Shown in pieces: positions 1 through 12,100 of a DNA stretch of 64,000 bases. Each line of letters opens with the position of its first letter. Within the stretch, counting starts at the first letter, position 1. The notes beneath the pieces were generated by a model. It did not search any database. It worked only from the letters and a program-made list of their open reading frames with translations, and had not been told where the DNA came from. The position numbers and the translations under genes were made by a program. This DNA comes from Cyanoderma ruficeps (Eukaryota > Chordata > Aves > Passeriformes > Timaliidae): positions 2,247,557-2,311,556 of the forward strand of contig VZDJ01000034.1 of assembly GCA_008694505.1 (NCBI GenBank), written 5' to 3'.

Positions 1-771
1 TAATGGCAAACTTTAGCAGTACTTTGTCGTGCAGTGGGAAATGAAGTTTTCAATGTGTTTACATCTTACAGTACTGGTCAGCTCTTTGCATGGAATGTCC
101 TTTTGTGTTCACCATCCTCTGCAACTAATACATGCTGCTTCATTTTGCTAACAGAAAGTGATAATTTGGAAGTGGTGTTTGTGTCAGGATCCAACAGAGT
201 ACCTTCATCGTTTGCTGTTACCCAGTTCTGTCTCATTTGGTTGTACTGCCTTTGCCGTGTTGGTCAAGCTCGTGCTGCTTTCAATCTTCTTATGATGTTA
301 TTACTTCATTGCTTTTGTCATAACTCTCCTCATCATTCAGAATGTTTATACAACCAGAAAAAACCTCTATGGTTTTCTACTTTGTAAGGTCTTCCAATTA
401 ACATTAAGGATTAATAGTATGTGAAGAGATTTTCTATTTTCCATATACTTCCGGAGATTTTCTGTTTTCCATATACTACAGGAATTTAGTGGTAATATTG
501 AGGCGTTGGGTAACTGCATGATGTGAGCTGCTTAACCCTGAACAGGTAGTTTGCTCTTGCTTTGGAAGTGAGGAAAGTATTACAGTGTCTGGAATTTTTT
601 TACCTGAATGCTGTGTGTTCTCCTAATCAGTCATTTGTATTCTTCAGGAAAGGAGGGTCTCTATAGGAGTTTGTTATACTCCAAACAAAAAAACCCAAAA
701 GGGTTGAAATCTGCCACTCATATATGACAAAAATTGTTGAGCAGGAATAATAAAGGCTTTTTTCTCCCCAG
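1..771 (+). other. PRDM2: PRDM2 intron (3' part)
   Basis: This is non-coding sequence upstream of the first recognisable PRDM2 exon. It ends in a pyrimidine-rich acceptor (TTTTTTCTCCCCAG, AG at 770-771). Small open frames here, such as the one at 34-387, show no recognisable protein features and are treated as chance. A 28-bp tandem duplication lies at 425-480. I saw no other exon or dispersed repeat. Confidence 0.75.
425..480. repeat. 28-bp tandem duplication
   Basis: Two adjacent copies of a 28-bp unit containing GATTTTCT and TTTTCCATATACT lie back to back, differing at a few positions. The repeat is in an intron with no coding consequence and looks like a simple slippage or small tandem duplication. 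Confidence 0.7.
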
Positions 772-882
772 GAAAGAAGAAGACTCAGGAAGGTAAAAAC
801 AAGGGAAAGAAGGCAGCAGATACAAAACAGAAAAAGACTGATTTGGATTCTACTTCTGCAGATATGAAGGATTCTAAGGAGG
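772..882 (+). CDS. PRDM2: PRDM2 internal exon before the large zinc-finger exon
   Basis: This 111-nt exon sits between a good acceptor (CCCCAG, 766-771) and a good donor (GTGAGT from 883). The first two bases finish a codon begun upstream, and the rest reads as a lysine-rich linker starting KKKTQEGKNKGKK and ending KDSKEG, the last codon being split G|GT across the intron. Human PRDM2, as I remember it, has a very similar lysine-rich linker (KGKKKSQENKNKG) between the PR/SET domain and the acidic region, and continues with KEDEE just as the next exon here continues with KEEDE. The segment is probably unstructured and may serve nuclear localisation. It is likely exon 7 by human numbering, which I give from memory. 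The PR-domain exons must lie upstream of the window. Confidence 0.9.
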
Positions 883-1766
883 GTGAGTTCTCAAGTGTCT
901 TATTTTTTCCTTCTGTTTATCTTTTTAAATCAAAGGATTGTCATGTTTAGTACATTAGCAGGTTATCTTACTGTAGCAAAGTGAACATGTTTATATTGTT
1001 TACCCCAATTGTTTGACTAATTAGGAACTTGGCTTTTAGAAGCATGTCATTAAATGTACAACCCTGACCACAGGAAAAACTAATGTGCTGCAAAATTTAG
1101 ATGTAAACCCAAACTCCTTAGAAGATGGTAGCAGAGCAAAGTCCTTATTCTAGTGTCTTTGGAGCTTAGTTACGTGGTCATTATTTATTGCTAATTAACA
1201 AAGTCAGTACCAAGGAGGAAAAAATACAGTATTAATTCTTTTGACCCATAACTCTTCCATCCCTTCCCTCTGTTGTCCCTTCTGCTTGCACAACATGTGC
1301 ATGACTGTTCAGCTGTCTTATGGCCCAGCTCCAGGAATGGAGAAGGATTTTTTGCTCTATAATGTACCCACGTAGGCAACACTGGGGATTGGCAGCAAAG
1401 GTGTTTTGCTGGATTCATCACAGAATATTTTTGGGTTGGAAGGGACCTTAAAACTTATTTTCTCCTAACCCCCTGCCATGGGCAGGGACACCTTTGACTA
1501 GACAAGGTTGCTCAGAGCCTCATCCAACCTGGCCTTATTTTCTTCAGCAGTGGATATACCTGACAACAGATAGGTAAAACTTTCATGCAGAGGTGAAAAC
1601 ATCCATCCATCCACAGGAGTAAATAAATGAGAAGTGGTGGTATTGCATTGGGTCAGGAACATTGGATATGTTGTGCTAGAAAAAAAAGGAGAAGAAAGGC
1701 ACAGCATATCCTGAAATGTTTGGTAAAAACATCCATGCATTTCTTCATTAGACTCTTGTGTTCCAG
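883..1766 (+). other. PRDM2: PRDM2 intron, 884 bp, with a CR1 fragment
   Basis: The intron runs from GTGAGT (883) to TTCCAG (1761-1766). Splicing joins G to GT and keeps the PRDM2 reading frame open into the large exon. The only recognisable content is the CR1 fragment at 1420-1540. Minus-strand open frames across 1191-1943 are shadows of intron and exon sequence. Confidence 0.85.
1420..1540 (-). mobile_element. CR1 LINE 3'-end fragment
   Basis: On the + strand it shows the reverse complement of the avian CR1 3' region: TTGGGTTGGAAGGGACC, then CCCCCTGCCATGGGCAGG, then CATCCAACCTGGCC. It is 5'-truncated like most genomic CR1 copies and has no coding capacity. It lies within the short PRDM2 intron. 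Confidence 0.85.
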
Positions 1767-4700
1767 GTCATAAAGAGGAAGATGAAACGCCTTCTGTTTC
1801 TGCTGTGCTGTCTCTGGAACAAACAGCTGTGATTCAGGAAATGGTAAATCAAGATGTACTTCCAAAGCTGATGGTCCCCAGTCCAACCAACGAACCGCAA
1901 GTGGTGACTGAAGACAAGCAAGGAGAAGCAATGAACTGTGCATCAGATGATTTAGATGACGATGAAGAGGAGGATGAAGAAGAGGAGGATGAAGAGGAGC
2001 TAGAAGACACCAATATGCCTAAAGAAAATGCTGAAATGCCTTTGATATGTGAAGAAAAGTTGGACTCCATGGAAGAACAAAAGAGTACGTCAGAGGAATC
2101 TCCAGAAAGCTCTCCAAAGAAAAAACTTGTGGTGAAAATTCCAAAAGCACAGGGGGAATCCAACGGTGATGTTCAGGAAACATTCATGTTTCCCTGCCAG
2201 CATTGTGAGAGGAAATTCACAACAAAGCAAGGACTTGAGCGCCACATGCACATCCATATCTCCACCCTGAGCCACGCGTTCAAGTGCCGATACTGCGGGA
2301 AAGCCTTCGGCACTCAGATCAACAGGCGGAGGCACGAGCGACGCCACGAGGCCGGGCCCAAAAGGAAACCATTCCTGACACTGACGTCCTCACAACACTT
2401 GGATAATGTTGCTGACAACCAGGTGATTGTGGATGATGGTCTTAAAGACGACCTGAACGTTTCCAGTCTTGTGCAAGATTCTGTTGCCTTGGATTCTGAG
2501 AAGGTTTCCCAGGAAATGTCAAACTCCGGGTTTGCCGAGGAAAATAAGGAGCCCAAAGAATTGCATCCGTGCAAATACTGCAAAAAGGTTTTTGGTACTC
2601 ACACTAACATGCGGAGGCATCAGCGTAGGGTTCACGAGCGTCATCTTATTCCCAAAGGTGTCAGAAGAAAAGGGTTCTTTACTGAAGAGCCACCTCTCCC
2701 AACAGAGCCGGCCCCAGCAGTGCAGAGTGTGTACATAGCGAGCACAGAAATAGAAGAGGAAGGTGAAGGAGATGATGTCTATCTTATGGATATATCCAGC
2801 AATATCTCTGAGAATTTAAATTACTACATTGATGGTAAAATTCAGTCCAACAGCAGCACTAGCAATTGTGACGTGATTCAGATGGAGTCCAACTCTGCAG
2901 ATTTGTATGGATTGAATTGTATAATCAGTCCGGTCACAGTGGAAATTTCCTCAAATTTAAAGGTTACACAAACACATGTGAATGAACCTCCTAAGGAACC
3001 CTCTAGCAGTGGGAGCAGTGAATCCAAAAAGAGAAGAACTGCCAGCCCTCCTCTTGTACCAAAAATAAAAACTGAAATAGACCCAGAACCTATAACTCCT
3101 ACTAGTTCTTTAAATCTTCCTCTTAGCATTTCAACAGAAAGCTTACCTTTTCATAAAGAAAAAGGGGTTTATTTGTCATCAAAATTAAAGCAGCTTCTTC
3201 AGACACAGGACGATAAGAAGATAACTCCATCAAGTGAAATCCCTAAAATAGGACCTTCTGTTACAGCATCGCCTATTTTGCCTCCAGTATCCAGCAGATT
3301 TAAAAGAAGGACCAGCTCTCCTCCCAGTTCTCCACAGCACAGTCCAGTGCTTCGAGACTTTGTCAAATCAGGTGAGGGAAAAACTGTGTGGAATGATAAT
3401 ATTCGGAGTTCGAAAATGCCAAAGTTAGAAAGCCACAGCAACTCACCTGCTTGGAGCTTGACTGGAAGGGAGGACAAAGAGACTTTGAGCCCTCTTTGCT
3501 TTGAAGAATATAAAATATCAAAAGACTGGACAGCAGCTCCGACTTTTGGCAGCGTGTGCAACCAGCAGCCACTGGATTTATCCAGTGGCATGAAACAAAG
3601 GTCTGATGTCAAAAGCAAGACTCAGGTTCCCTGGGAATCCGTTTTAGATCTAAGTGTGCATAAGAAGCCTTGCAGCGATGCTGAAATTCGGGAATACAAA
3701 GAAAATTGCGCCCAGCCGACGTGCAGCGGTGTTAAGAAGAAGAAACCCACCACTTGCATGTTGCAGAAGGTTCTGCTGAACGAGTACAATGGCACAGATG
3801 CAGCCCCAGAGAGCGCCCTGGGCACGGACAGCGCTGCCAGCCCCAGCAAGGCCCCGGAGCCTCAGGCAGAGCCCGACGTGGATCCCGCTCTCTCGGCGTC
3901 GTCTTCCACTGACACTCAGCCCCTCAGCTCCGCCGCCTCCCCTGTGCCACAGGCGTCTGCTGCACCTGCCGTGTGCCAGCTGCCCCCATTGCTGACCCCC
4001 ACCAACCCGCCCTCCCCGCCACCCTGCCCGCCCGTGTTAACTGTGGCCACCTCACCTCCCCCCCTGCTCCCAACCATGCCCTTACCCATCCCAGATGTCT
4101 CTGCCAGTGCCACTAACACCTCCTCTTGTCCCTCGCCACTCTCCAACACGACCACCCAGTCCCCACTACCAGTTCTCTCACCTACGGTTTCTCCTTCTCC
4201 ATCCCCCGTCCCTTCTGTTGAACCTCTTATTTCTGCTGCTTCACCTGGCCCCCCTACACTGTCTTCCTCGTCTTCCTCCTCGTCTTCCTCCTCTTTCTCG
4301 TCCTCTTCCTCTTCATCATCTCCATCTCCACCTCCTCTTTCTGTAGTTTCTTCTGTTGTTTCCTCTGCTGATAACCTTGAAAGTTCTCTCCCAGTAATAA
4401 AACAGGAAGAAGCTGAAAGCGAGCAGCAGAAAGCAAGAGAAGATCCTCGTACTTCAAATGAATCAGGAGTAGTGCAGGAAACATTCAACAAGAGCTTTGT
4501 GTGCAATGTCTGTGAATCACCTTTTCTTTCCATTAAAGACCTAACGAAGCATTTATCCATTCATGCTGAAGAATGGCCCTTCAAATGTGAATTCTGTGTA
4601 CAGCTTTTTAGGGATAAAACAGACTTGTCGGAACATCGCTTTCTGCTTCACGGAGTAGGGAATATCTTTGTTTGTTCAGTGTGTAAAAAGGAATTTGCTT

Positions 4701-6135
4701 TTTTGTGCAATTTGCAACAGCATCAGCGGGATCTCCATCCAGACAAAGAGTGCACACATCATGAGTTTGAAAGTGGGACTTTGAGACCCCAGAATTTTAC
4801 TGACCCCAGTAAGGCGAATGCAGAGCACATGCAGAGCCTGCCAGAAGATTCTTTGGAACCTTCGAAAGAGGAGGAAGATGAAGATCTAAATGATTCTTCT
4901 GAGGAGCTTTATACTACTATAAAAATAATGGCTTCTGGAGTGAAATCTAAAGATCCAGATGTTCGTATGGGCCTCAATCAACACTACCCAAGCTTTAAAC
5001 CACCTCCGTTCCAGTATCACCATCGTAATCCTATGGGTATTGGAGTTACTGCAACAAACTTCACAACCCACAATATCCCACAGACTTTTACTACTGCCAT
5101 TCGATGCACAAAATGTGGAAAAAGTGTTGATAATATGCCTGAGTTACACAAACACATACTGGCCTGTGCATCTGCTAGTGATAAAAAGAGATACACACCT
5201 AAAAAAAACCCAGTACCCCTCAAACAGACAGTGCAGCCTAAGAATGGCATGGTGGTTATTGCTGGGCCTGGGAAGAACGCCTTCAGACGAATGGGTCAGC
5301 CTAAAAGACTCAATTTCAATGTTGAGATTAGCAAAATGTCCTCCAATAAACTAAAAATCAGTGCATTGAAAAAGAAAAACCAGCTTGTCCAGAAAGCTAT
5401 CCTGCAAAAAAAGAAATCTGCCCAGCAGAAGGCAGAACTGAAAAATAACCCATCTGAGACAGACTCTCACATCTGCCCCTACTGTAACAGAGAGTTCACA
5501 TACATTGGGAGTTTGAACAAACACGCATCGTACAGCTGCCCTAAAAAACCCACCTCTCCCAACTCCAAAAAGAATTCTTCCAAAAAAAGTGCCGCTTCTT
5601 CACCTGCAAACAGTGACAAAGGCAACAACCAGCGCAGGCGGACAGCAGACGCAGAAATCAAAATGCAGAGCACTCAGCCTCACCTGGGCAAAACGAGAGC
5701 ACGAACCTCAGGACCCGCACAGCTCCAGCTCCCCTCTGCCTCCTTCAAATCCAAACAAAACGTCAAATTTGTACCTTCCATGCGATCTAAAAAGCCAAAT
5801 TCATCTTCATCATTGAGGAACTCTAGTCCTGTAAGAGTGTCTAAAATGTCCCATGTTGATGGGAAAAAAACTAAGGTGGTTTCTAAAAACAATTCCTCTG
5901 GAATCTCTAGCAAAGCGTCCCGGAAATTGCACGTCAGAATACAAAGGAATAATAAAGCTGTTTTGCCAAGTAAATCTGCTGTGGCGAGTAAGAAAAAGGC
6001 AGACAGGTTCAGTGTAAAATCTAGAGAGAGGATTGGAGGACCAATCACACGGAGCCTGCAGCAGGCAGCAAATGCAGAGGCAGCAGAAAACAAAAGAGAT
6101 GAAAGCAGTACAAAGCAAGAACTTAAAGATTTCAG
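1767..6135 (+). CDS. PRDM2: PRDM2 (RIZ) large zinc-finger exon
   Basis: This 4369-nt exon is open throughout and encodes most of PRDM2, a nuclear PR-domain zinc-finger protein that binds Rb and acts in chromatin repression. In order it encodes an acidic Asp/Glu run (about 1943-2010), an LxCxE-form motif LICEE (2042-2056), C2H2 fingers 1-3 (2189-2257, 2279-2347, 2564-2635), an LxxLL motif LKQLL (3185-3199), PLDLS (3569-3583, a CtBP-type PxDLS motif) and VLDLS (3641-3655). These are followed by a Pro-rich stretch (about 3960-4260), a polyserine tract (4261-4325), fingers 4-6 (4496-4564, 4580-4651, 4667-4738) and two C2HC fingers (5099-5167, 5468-5539). The end is Lys/Ser-rich. Finger sequences match my memory of human PRDM2 nearly residue for residue. 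The first in-frame GTG at 1805 is an internal Val codon, not a start. The exon ends at TTCAG|GTAAGC. Confidence 0.97.
2042..2056 (+). other. PRDM2: Rb-binding-type LxCxE motif in PRDM2
   Basis: Five in-frame codons read L-I-C-E-E, directly after the acidic run. PRDM2 was isolated as an Rb-interacting protein, and the human protein carries the variant IRCDE at this place (from memory). The copy here fits the canonical LxCxE pocket-binding form. Binding itself is inferred. Confidence 0.7.
4261..4325 (+). repeat. PRDM2: Polyserine-coding low-complexity tract
   Basis: A run of mixed serine codons (TCC, TCG, TCT, TCA), broken by Phe, encodes about 20 serines. The mixture of codons argues against recent slippage. 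The complementary strand reads as a long acidic open frame (3916-4560), which is an artefact of this composition. Confidence 0.85.
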
Positions 6136-9100
6136 GTAAGCATTTGATTTGAAGTTGAAACAACCCAGGAACATGTTGCTTGCTGTTTTGCCAATTTTCT
6201 TTTTGTTTTTCTTCCTTTTTTTTTTTTTGAGTTTCTCATGCTTAAATAAAAAAAAAACAAACAAAAAACCTTGCATTTCCTAAAACGTGGATGAGCAGCT
6301 TACTGATGCTGAGGTATGATGTACATACTTGATGCATTTTGTCATGTCATGAAATAATACACGGTTTGTATAGAGAATGTCTTTAATTATAAACTGAATT
6401 GAAAACTCTGGAAAAATAATGTCAATATCTGAGTGCAAATAAACTTAATGTCATTAAACTCGATGTTATTGGAGACACTGACCTTGTATTTGGTATCTGA
6501 CATTTGAGGTACCTCAGAATCATTCTGGATTTATTTATGGCGGTTCACTAAGTTAAACATGGCTGCATTCTTTACTTACTAAAATAACTTGCTTTGGTTT
6601 GTAATAAAAAGCATTCTCTGCATATATATAGATAGATATATATATATATAAAAGAAACAAACCATGACCAAATACTTCAAAAATGTATGTGCATACAGAC
6701 TGAGATCATTAAATACTTAATATAAGGGAAATAGACATGTAAGAAAAGTTACATGAACATGTAAATTTGTTAGAATTATCATGCTTTTATGTTTCGCTAT
6801 AAAATTTTATAATTAAAGTTCTATTTCTTTTTGAGAAGAAGCATTTTAATCACAAGAAAGGGTAATCCTTCAATAAATAAATAAAAATCTTAATCTACGT
6901 GCCTGAGTCCCAATTTACGTCTTCATGTAGTCTCTCAAATCAGTAGTATATTTTGCACAGTGTTAACCTTTGTTACCCTGCTCCTGCCCTGTTTTTCTTG
7001 GAAACAGGCGTCTCATTTGCTGAGGAACTTTCACAAAGCTCACTGGTAATTAAGAGTTGTTTTGGGGTTGATAATTGCAGCGCCTGGCTGTGATTAACAC
7101 CAGATTTGGGGCCAAGGGTAGGGTTTTTTAGTGGAAGTCATTGCTAGAGGAGGAGGGGGAGGAACTGGCAGCCTCTGTCAGAACAAGTAGAGCAGGATCT
7201 GTTCATTGTCAAAATCCAAACTGTTCACAGCTTGTGTGTCTTACAGTGAAGATCTCCGAGGTGCAAATAGTGAGGAAATACTTCGTAAAGTAAAGGTTCA
7301 ATATAGCAGAATTATTCCCAAGTGCCAGAGGGGAATTTGACTTTAAATAGTCCATACCCAAATTAGGATATGTTGAAGGAGAAAAATGTTATTGGAATTT
7401 GGAGACTAATGGTGTAAAAATGCCTTTTAGGAATAAGAAATGTCTACCAGGCCTATTCCCTTGGGGACATAAACATCTTCATGCTAATTCTCATCAGCTG
7501 CTCTCTCAGTTATGTGTGAAACTGTATTTAAATGACACCAGAACAGATCAGTTGAATAAGAAGCCAAAACACCACATCTTTCCATCTAAATGAATCATTT
7601 GACCTTAGGCAAAATAACCAAGTACGTGGAAATGGGTGCATATGGGAATTGTTTAATAGTATTTGGGGAAATAACAATTGACCTGGGGTAAGGTTTCCTT
7701 GGCTGGCTCAAATACCATTGATTTACTTTGGCTGCTTGGAGTCTTTCTCGGTTTAACAAATAGTTACATTAGGGAATTATTTTTGTCTCTGAAGTAACTT
7801 TCATAAATCTAGTTTGTGTAGTCAACTTCTTTTTATATCAGTTATATAGTATGAAGAATTTTCTTGCCTTCATACACTAATATCAGCACAGTTTAACTCT
7901 GATTCTTCTCTATGTAGGCACTGTTGGGTTTTGATTTTTTTTCCAGGAAATCTCAATATTTTTTCAAGACTTGCTTTATGTATATTTGTCTGCCAGTTTG
8001 TTTTTCACCTTTCAGTTTTTCCGTGTAAACCTACTTGTTCACAAATTGTTTTGTCATTTATCTTCAGTTTTTGTTTTGTTTTTTAATTTCCATTTTCTAG
8101 GAATCTCCTGTAAAAGCAAAACAAAAAAAAAATAAATCCCTTAATGCCATGGTAGAGCTGTTGCATGCTCATCTTAGGATAAGCACTACGCCAAGGGATG
8201 TGAAATCCAAGCTTGCGAAACCCGTAGAAGCTGAGTCACAACCATAAAATTGTCTGCAGGCTTCTTACTCATGCTCCGTGTCAGGCCCAGATTTTCTTAC
8301 TTAGTGCTTGACACAGGTGGGATGATTCAGATGAGAGTGAAGGGTCCTGTTAAAAACAAATGGAGCCCCACAGGAAATGCTCAAAAGAAATAGTGGGATT
8401 CACTGAACCAAATCTTTTTCTCTTGGTTTTGTCCGTCCCTTCATGGATGGTGTTGGACAGTTTCAGTTTCTGTGCTTGGCAAAGCAGGTTCCTTCAGCCT
8501 GTCCAGAAATCAGTGTAGATTCAGGGCCAACAATTGCTGCACTCCCAAGTATTTTTGTCATGTTTTAGGTCTCTTAAAGCCTTTTGTCTGAATGAGTCAG
8601 TAGAGGCCAACCTGACATGGCAGAATTCCCTTCTCCCCTTCTCCTCACTTCCTGAGCCTTTTAGATGTCTAACACACAATGGAAAAAAGCCTGATTTGGA
8701 TCTTTTATGAATTTTCCAAGTTCCTATTTACACATGCAAGTAAAACTTTATATAGCAGTGATGAATTTCTAAGCACCAGATATATATAATGGATGCAGTG
8801 TATCTTTTTATGGATAGGAAGGCTAGAGCAGGGCTGCAGACCTGCATATTTTGAAAATGAAATATATAATTATTCTAAAAGGTTGTACACCTCTAATTTA
8901 AGACAATGAATTGGTCTGTTGTTCATAACAGCTTTTTATGGGAATACTGTTTGTCACGTGTTCATAGAGCTTTCACAATTAATGACAGAATGGATGGAAA
9001 GTGACTAGTTTCTTTATGCAGACACCCCTTTTATTTTTTGTTCTTAAAAAAGTAATCTACCTCTTTAAAATTTGTAGTTTAATACTTGTTTGGTGAATTT

Positions 9101-12100
9101 GTGCCACTTTAACTTTCACTTTCACTATCATTCCCATTTTGTTACATTTCTGTTATGGGGACTTTATGTTGAAATATTGTATAAAGCATTTGTAGCAAGT
9201 TTAAGAAAAATAAAATATTTAAAATTATTTAAATTGTTTTGGACACTTCAATTGTACTATATGTGATTTACATTTTACATTAATTTCATTTTGTTTTCAT
9301 TTTGGGTTGTCGATCTTGGAGCATGTTCCTGTATTAAAAGTTTGCTGTTAGTTCTGTTGTTTCTTCTATTGGAGAGTGCTATAAAGACTATTCTAATGAA
9401 AATATTAAAAATTGCCATTTGACATAAAAATGGGGTTGTCCTTGCTTTTGAACGCTGCAGCCTTGCTGGAGGGCTGTAAATGCAGGTAAGCAATTGAAGA
9501 GGGAATTTCCTCCTCCACGTGCCGTCCGTCCTGTGCTGGGAGTTCCTGCCGTAGTTACGAGTCCGTGGTGTCGCAAGGACTTAGTGACCAGCTAGATGGA
9601 ACTGTCGTGACACATCCTCTAAAACCAATAAAGTAAACTTTTTAAAAACTTGGGGGAAACTTGCCTTTTGTGTGGAAAGCAGATGCGCCAGGGAAAATGA
9701 AACAGTGTACATCTAGGAGGAGTTAAATGTGTTTGCGTCCTTCAGTTGTGTCCCCCTGGTTCAGTGATGCGAATTTATACCAGCTGGTCACTTCTGACTT
9801 AGCTGGAGGATTTTAGGTTTTAATTGTGGACACAGCTAATAAATTTAAACTATTTAAATGAAAATGACATACAGTATTTCAGCCTCTGATACTACAGTTT
9901 TCTGTTTTTCTGATATGGTTTTCTATTTTTATATACTTTAAACTTGTTAATTCGTTCAATAAAAAGAATACATGCAAAGATTTTTTTTTTTTTTGGCTCT
10001 TGAGAATTTTGGAATGTTGTATTCCACTCCCAAAATGTGTGTTCTGCCTCTTGCAGTGGAGCTGGAAGCATCTGTGTCCATATTAGTGTGGCAGTGGGGT
10101 GGAATAATGCAATATTGATAAGGCTAAACAGCATTACAGCTGTCAGTTCCTTCACATGCTCCCTCCTAATCCAGTAGCAAGTTACTATTTTATGTAGTTG
10201 TCTATTCACATTAATGCTTCTGTCTGAGTAAGGCTCTTTGGTAAGAACTCCCAGTTTATTTTTTCATGTGGGATGTCATGCCTTGGATGTGTTTCTCTCC
10301 ATAACAAAGTTTTCTGTGAATTTTAACTGATGGGGGAAGGTGTAGTGGAATGATGCAGAGGTTCCAGCATTGTTCATGGACTGTTTGTGCACTCACTGCA
10401 GTTTGGGATTTGCACCACAATGGAAGAGGTCTTAGTCTACTTACAACAACAGTTACACCAAGAGGTGGGAGGAAGGCACAGTGAAGGTTTTCAGTCTTCA
10501 TTAGGTTTTACTGTATTTATCCAAGGGAAGAAAACATTGTTTTACATACCCAGTGTTGTATTTGGATGTTTATAAGAAAAAGGAAACATGAAAAAAAGTG
10601 AAAATTCACAGTTTTGAGATTGCTGAGGATGGGACATAAACTTCATTCATTGTTTCAAATCTTTTACTGACCAAGGAAATACTGGTTGGTGTTTGCTCTT
10701 GCTGCAGTCTGGACATTTCAGTCACCTTATAAGGATTTATTAGCCGTGTCTAGCAGGGAACTGATGGTGAGTAAACTCATTCTCTAATATCACTGCAGAA
10801 ATTGTCTTGCCATTTTATGTGTGGTTTCTGTGCCGTGATGTGAAATCCTGTCGGGTCCTGAGGATGTGCCGCTCTGAGATGTTCACCTGTGTTTACCAGT
10901 TGATCAGGGAAGTGCCGGGCGATGGGGATCTCCAAATGAGAGAGGATCATCAAAGAGTTTCAGTCCTAAATGGGTGACTCATCACAAATAGAAATGTGCA
11001 GGTTTCATAGTTACTATTGCTGTTGCATCTCATCTGCATAATTGAATTTCTCTGGCTTTTATAGCCGCCTCTGTATGATCTGAAGCAACAATAAAGCTGT
11101 AACGTTGCCCACGAAGTGCTGACACGTCTTGAAATGCATCCAGACAGGCAATGAAAACAATTAAACTTGTCCTGTTTACAGAGACCAAGTGACACGCTGG
11201 GCGAGATCAAATGAGTGTCAGTTTAATAAAAACAGCGATGCTGGAGTTGTTGTGGAGACATCTGACAGGTTGTGTTTACTTTTTTTTGTTTTCCATTTTC
11301 CACTTTGCTGCAAGGCATGGGAACCAGCTTGTGGCAGCAACTGTCTGAGCTGTGTTCAGTCCCAGGTGTTAGTGCCAGTCCAGGGGATGCAGCCAGGCCC
11401 CTCCTGCTCTGCAAGCTCCTCAGCCCTGATGGAAGCTGCCCGAGGGGGTCAAGGCTGGGCTGTTTCTGCTCCTCTGGTTTGTCAGCATTTTGTATTGCAA
11501 GACTGTTAGTTAAAATTCCGGTTTGGTTCTTGATGATTTTCTTTGGGGAGATGTCACAGAGTTTGATGTCTAAATGTTCAATATTGAATGCAAATAGGAA
11601 TAGCATTCACTTCATTTACTGTGGTTTGCGACTTCATTTCCAAAATTACGGGCTCAGCTCCGGCTTTTTACTCGAGTTGGGTTTAGCCAAGGAGCTGAAT
11701 TGCTAGAGACAGACAAATAGCTTGTGAATGGCCTTAAAAAGAGAACTTAGAAGACCTAATTCTGGCTTTTATTTACTGGATGTGATGTTTGTGAGTCACG
11801 TGATGTTGTAGTTCTGCTCGTGATGAAGCTAAACAATAGATTGTGAACAACAAGTCCATGCTGGTTTGGAGCTGAGCTTTTGTGGTAAGTCTATGATGAG
11901 AGAGATGAACTTCCACATCTGTTCAACTAAGCTGTAAAAAATAGCAGCTTTCTAATGGAAAAAAAGGATGCACCTTCCAGTACTTTGCAAGAGTGGGATG
12001 GTGAGGAAAATACCTGCTTCAGAGCAAGATGCCAGTAAAACACTCTTAAGTAAGGCATGATATGTGTACGGTTAATGGTCCATTGTGCACATCAAACAAG

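Noticed and set aside
1805..1807. Translation start of the large open frame
   Set aside because: The codon is GTG and lies inside an exon whose frame continues upstream to the acceptor at 1766 and into the 772-882 exon; it is an internal valine.
1849..2163. Minus-strand frame with a polyserine run
   Set aside because: It is the antisense of the acidic GAA/GAT codon run in the PRDM2 exon; compositional artefact.
3916..4560. 214-residue minus-strand open frame, Glu/Asp/Gly-rich
   Set aside because: It is antisense to the Pro- and Ser-rich coding tract of PRDM2. Its composition follows from the serine and proline codons, and no domain is visible.
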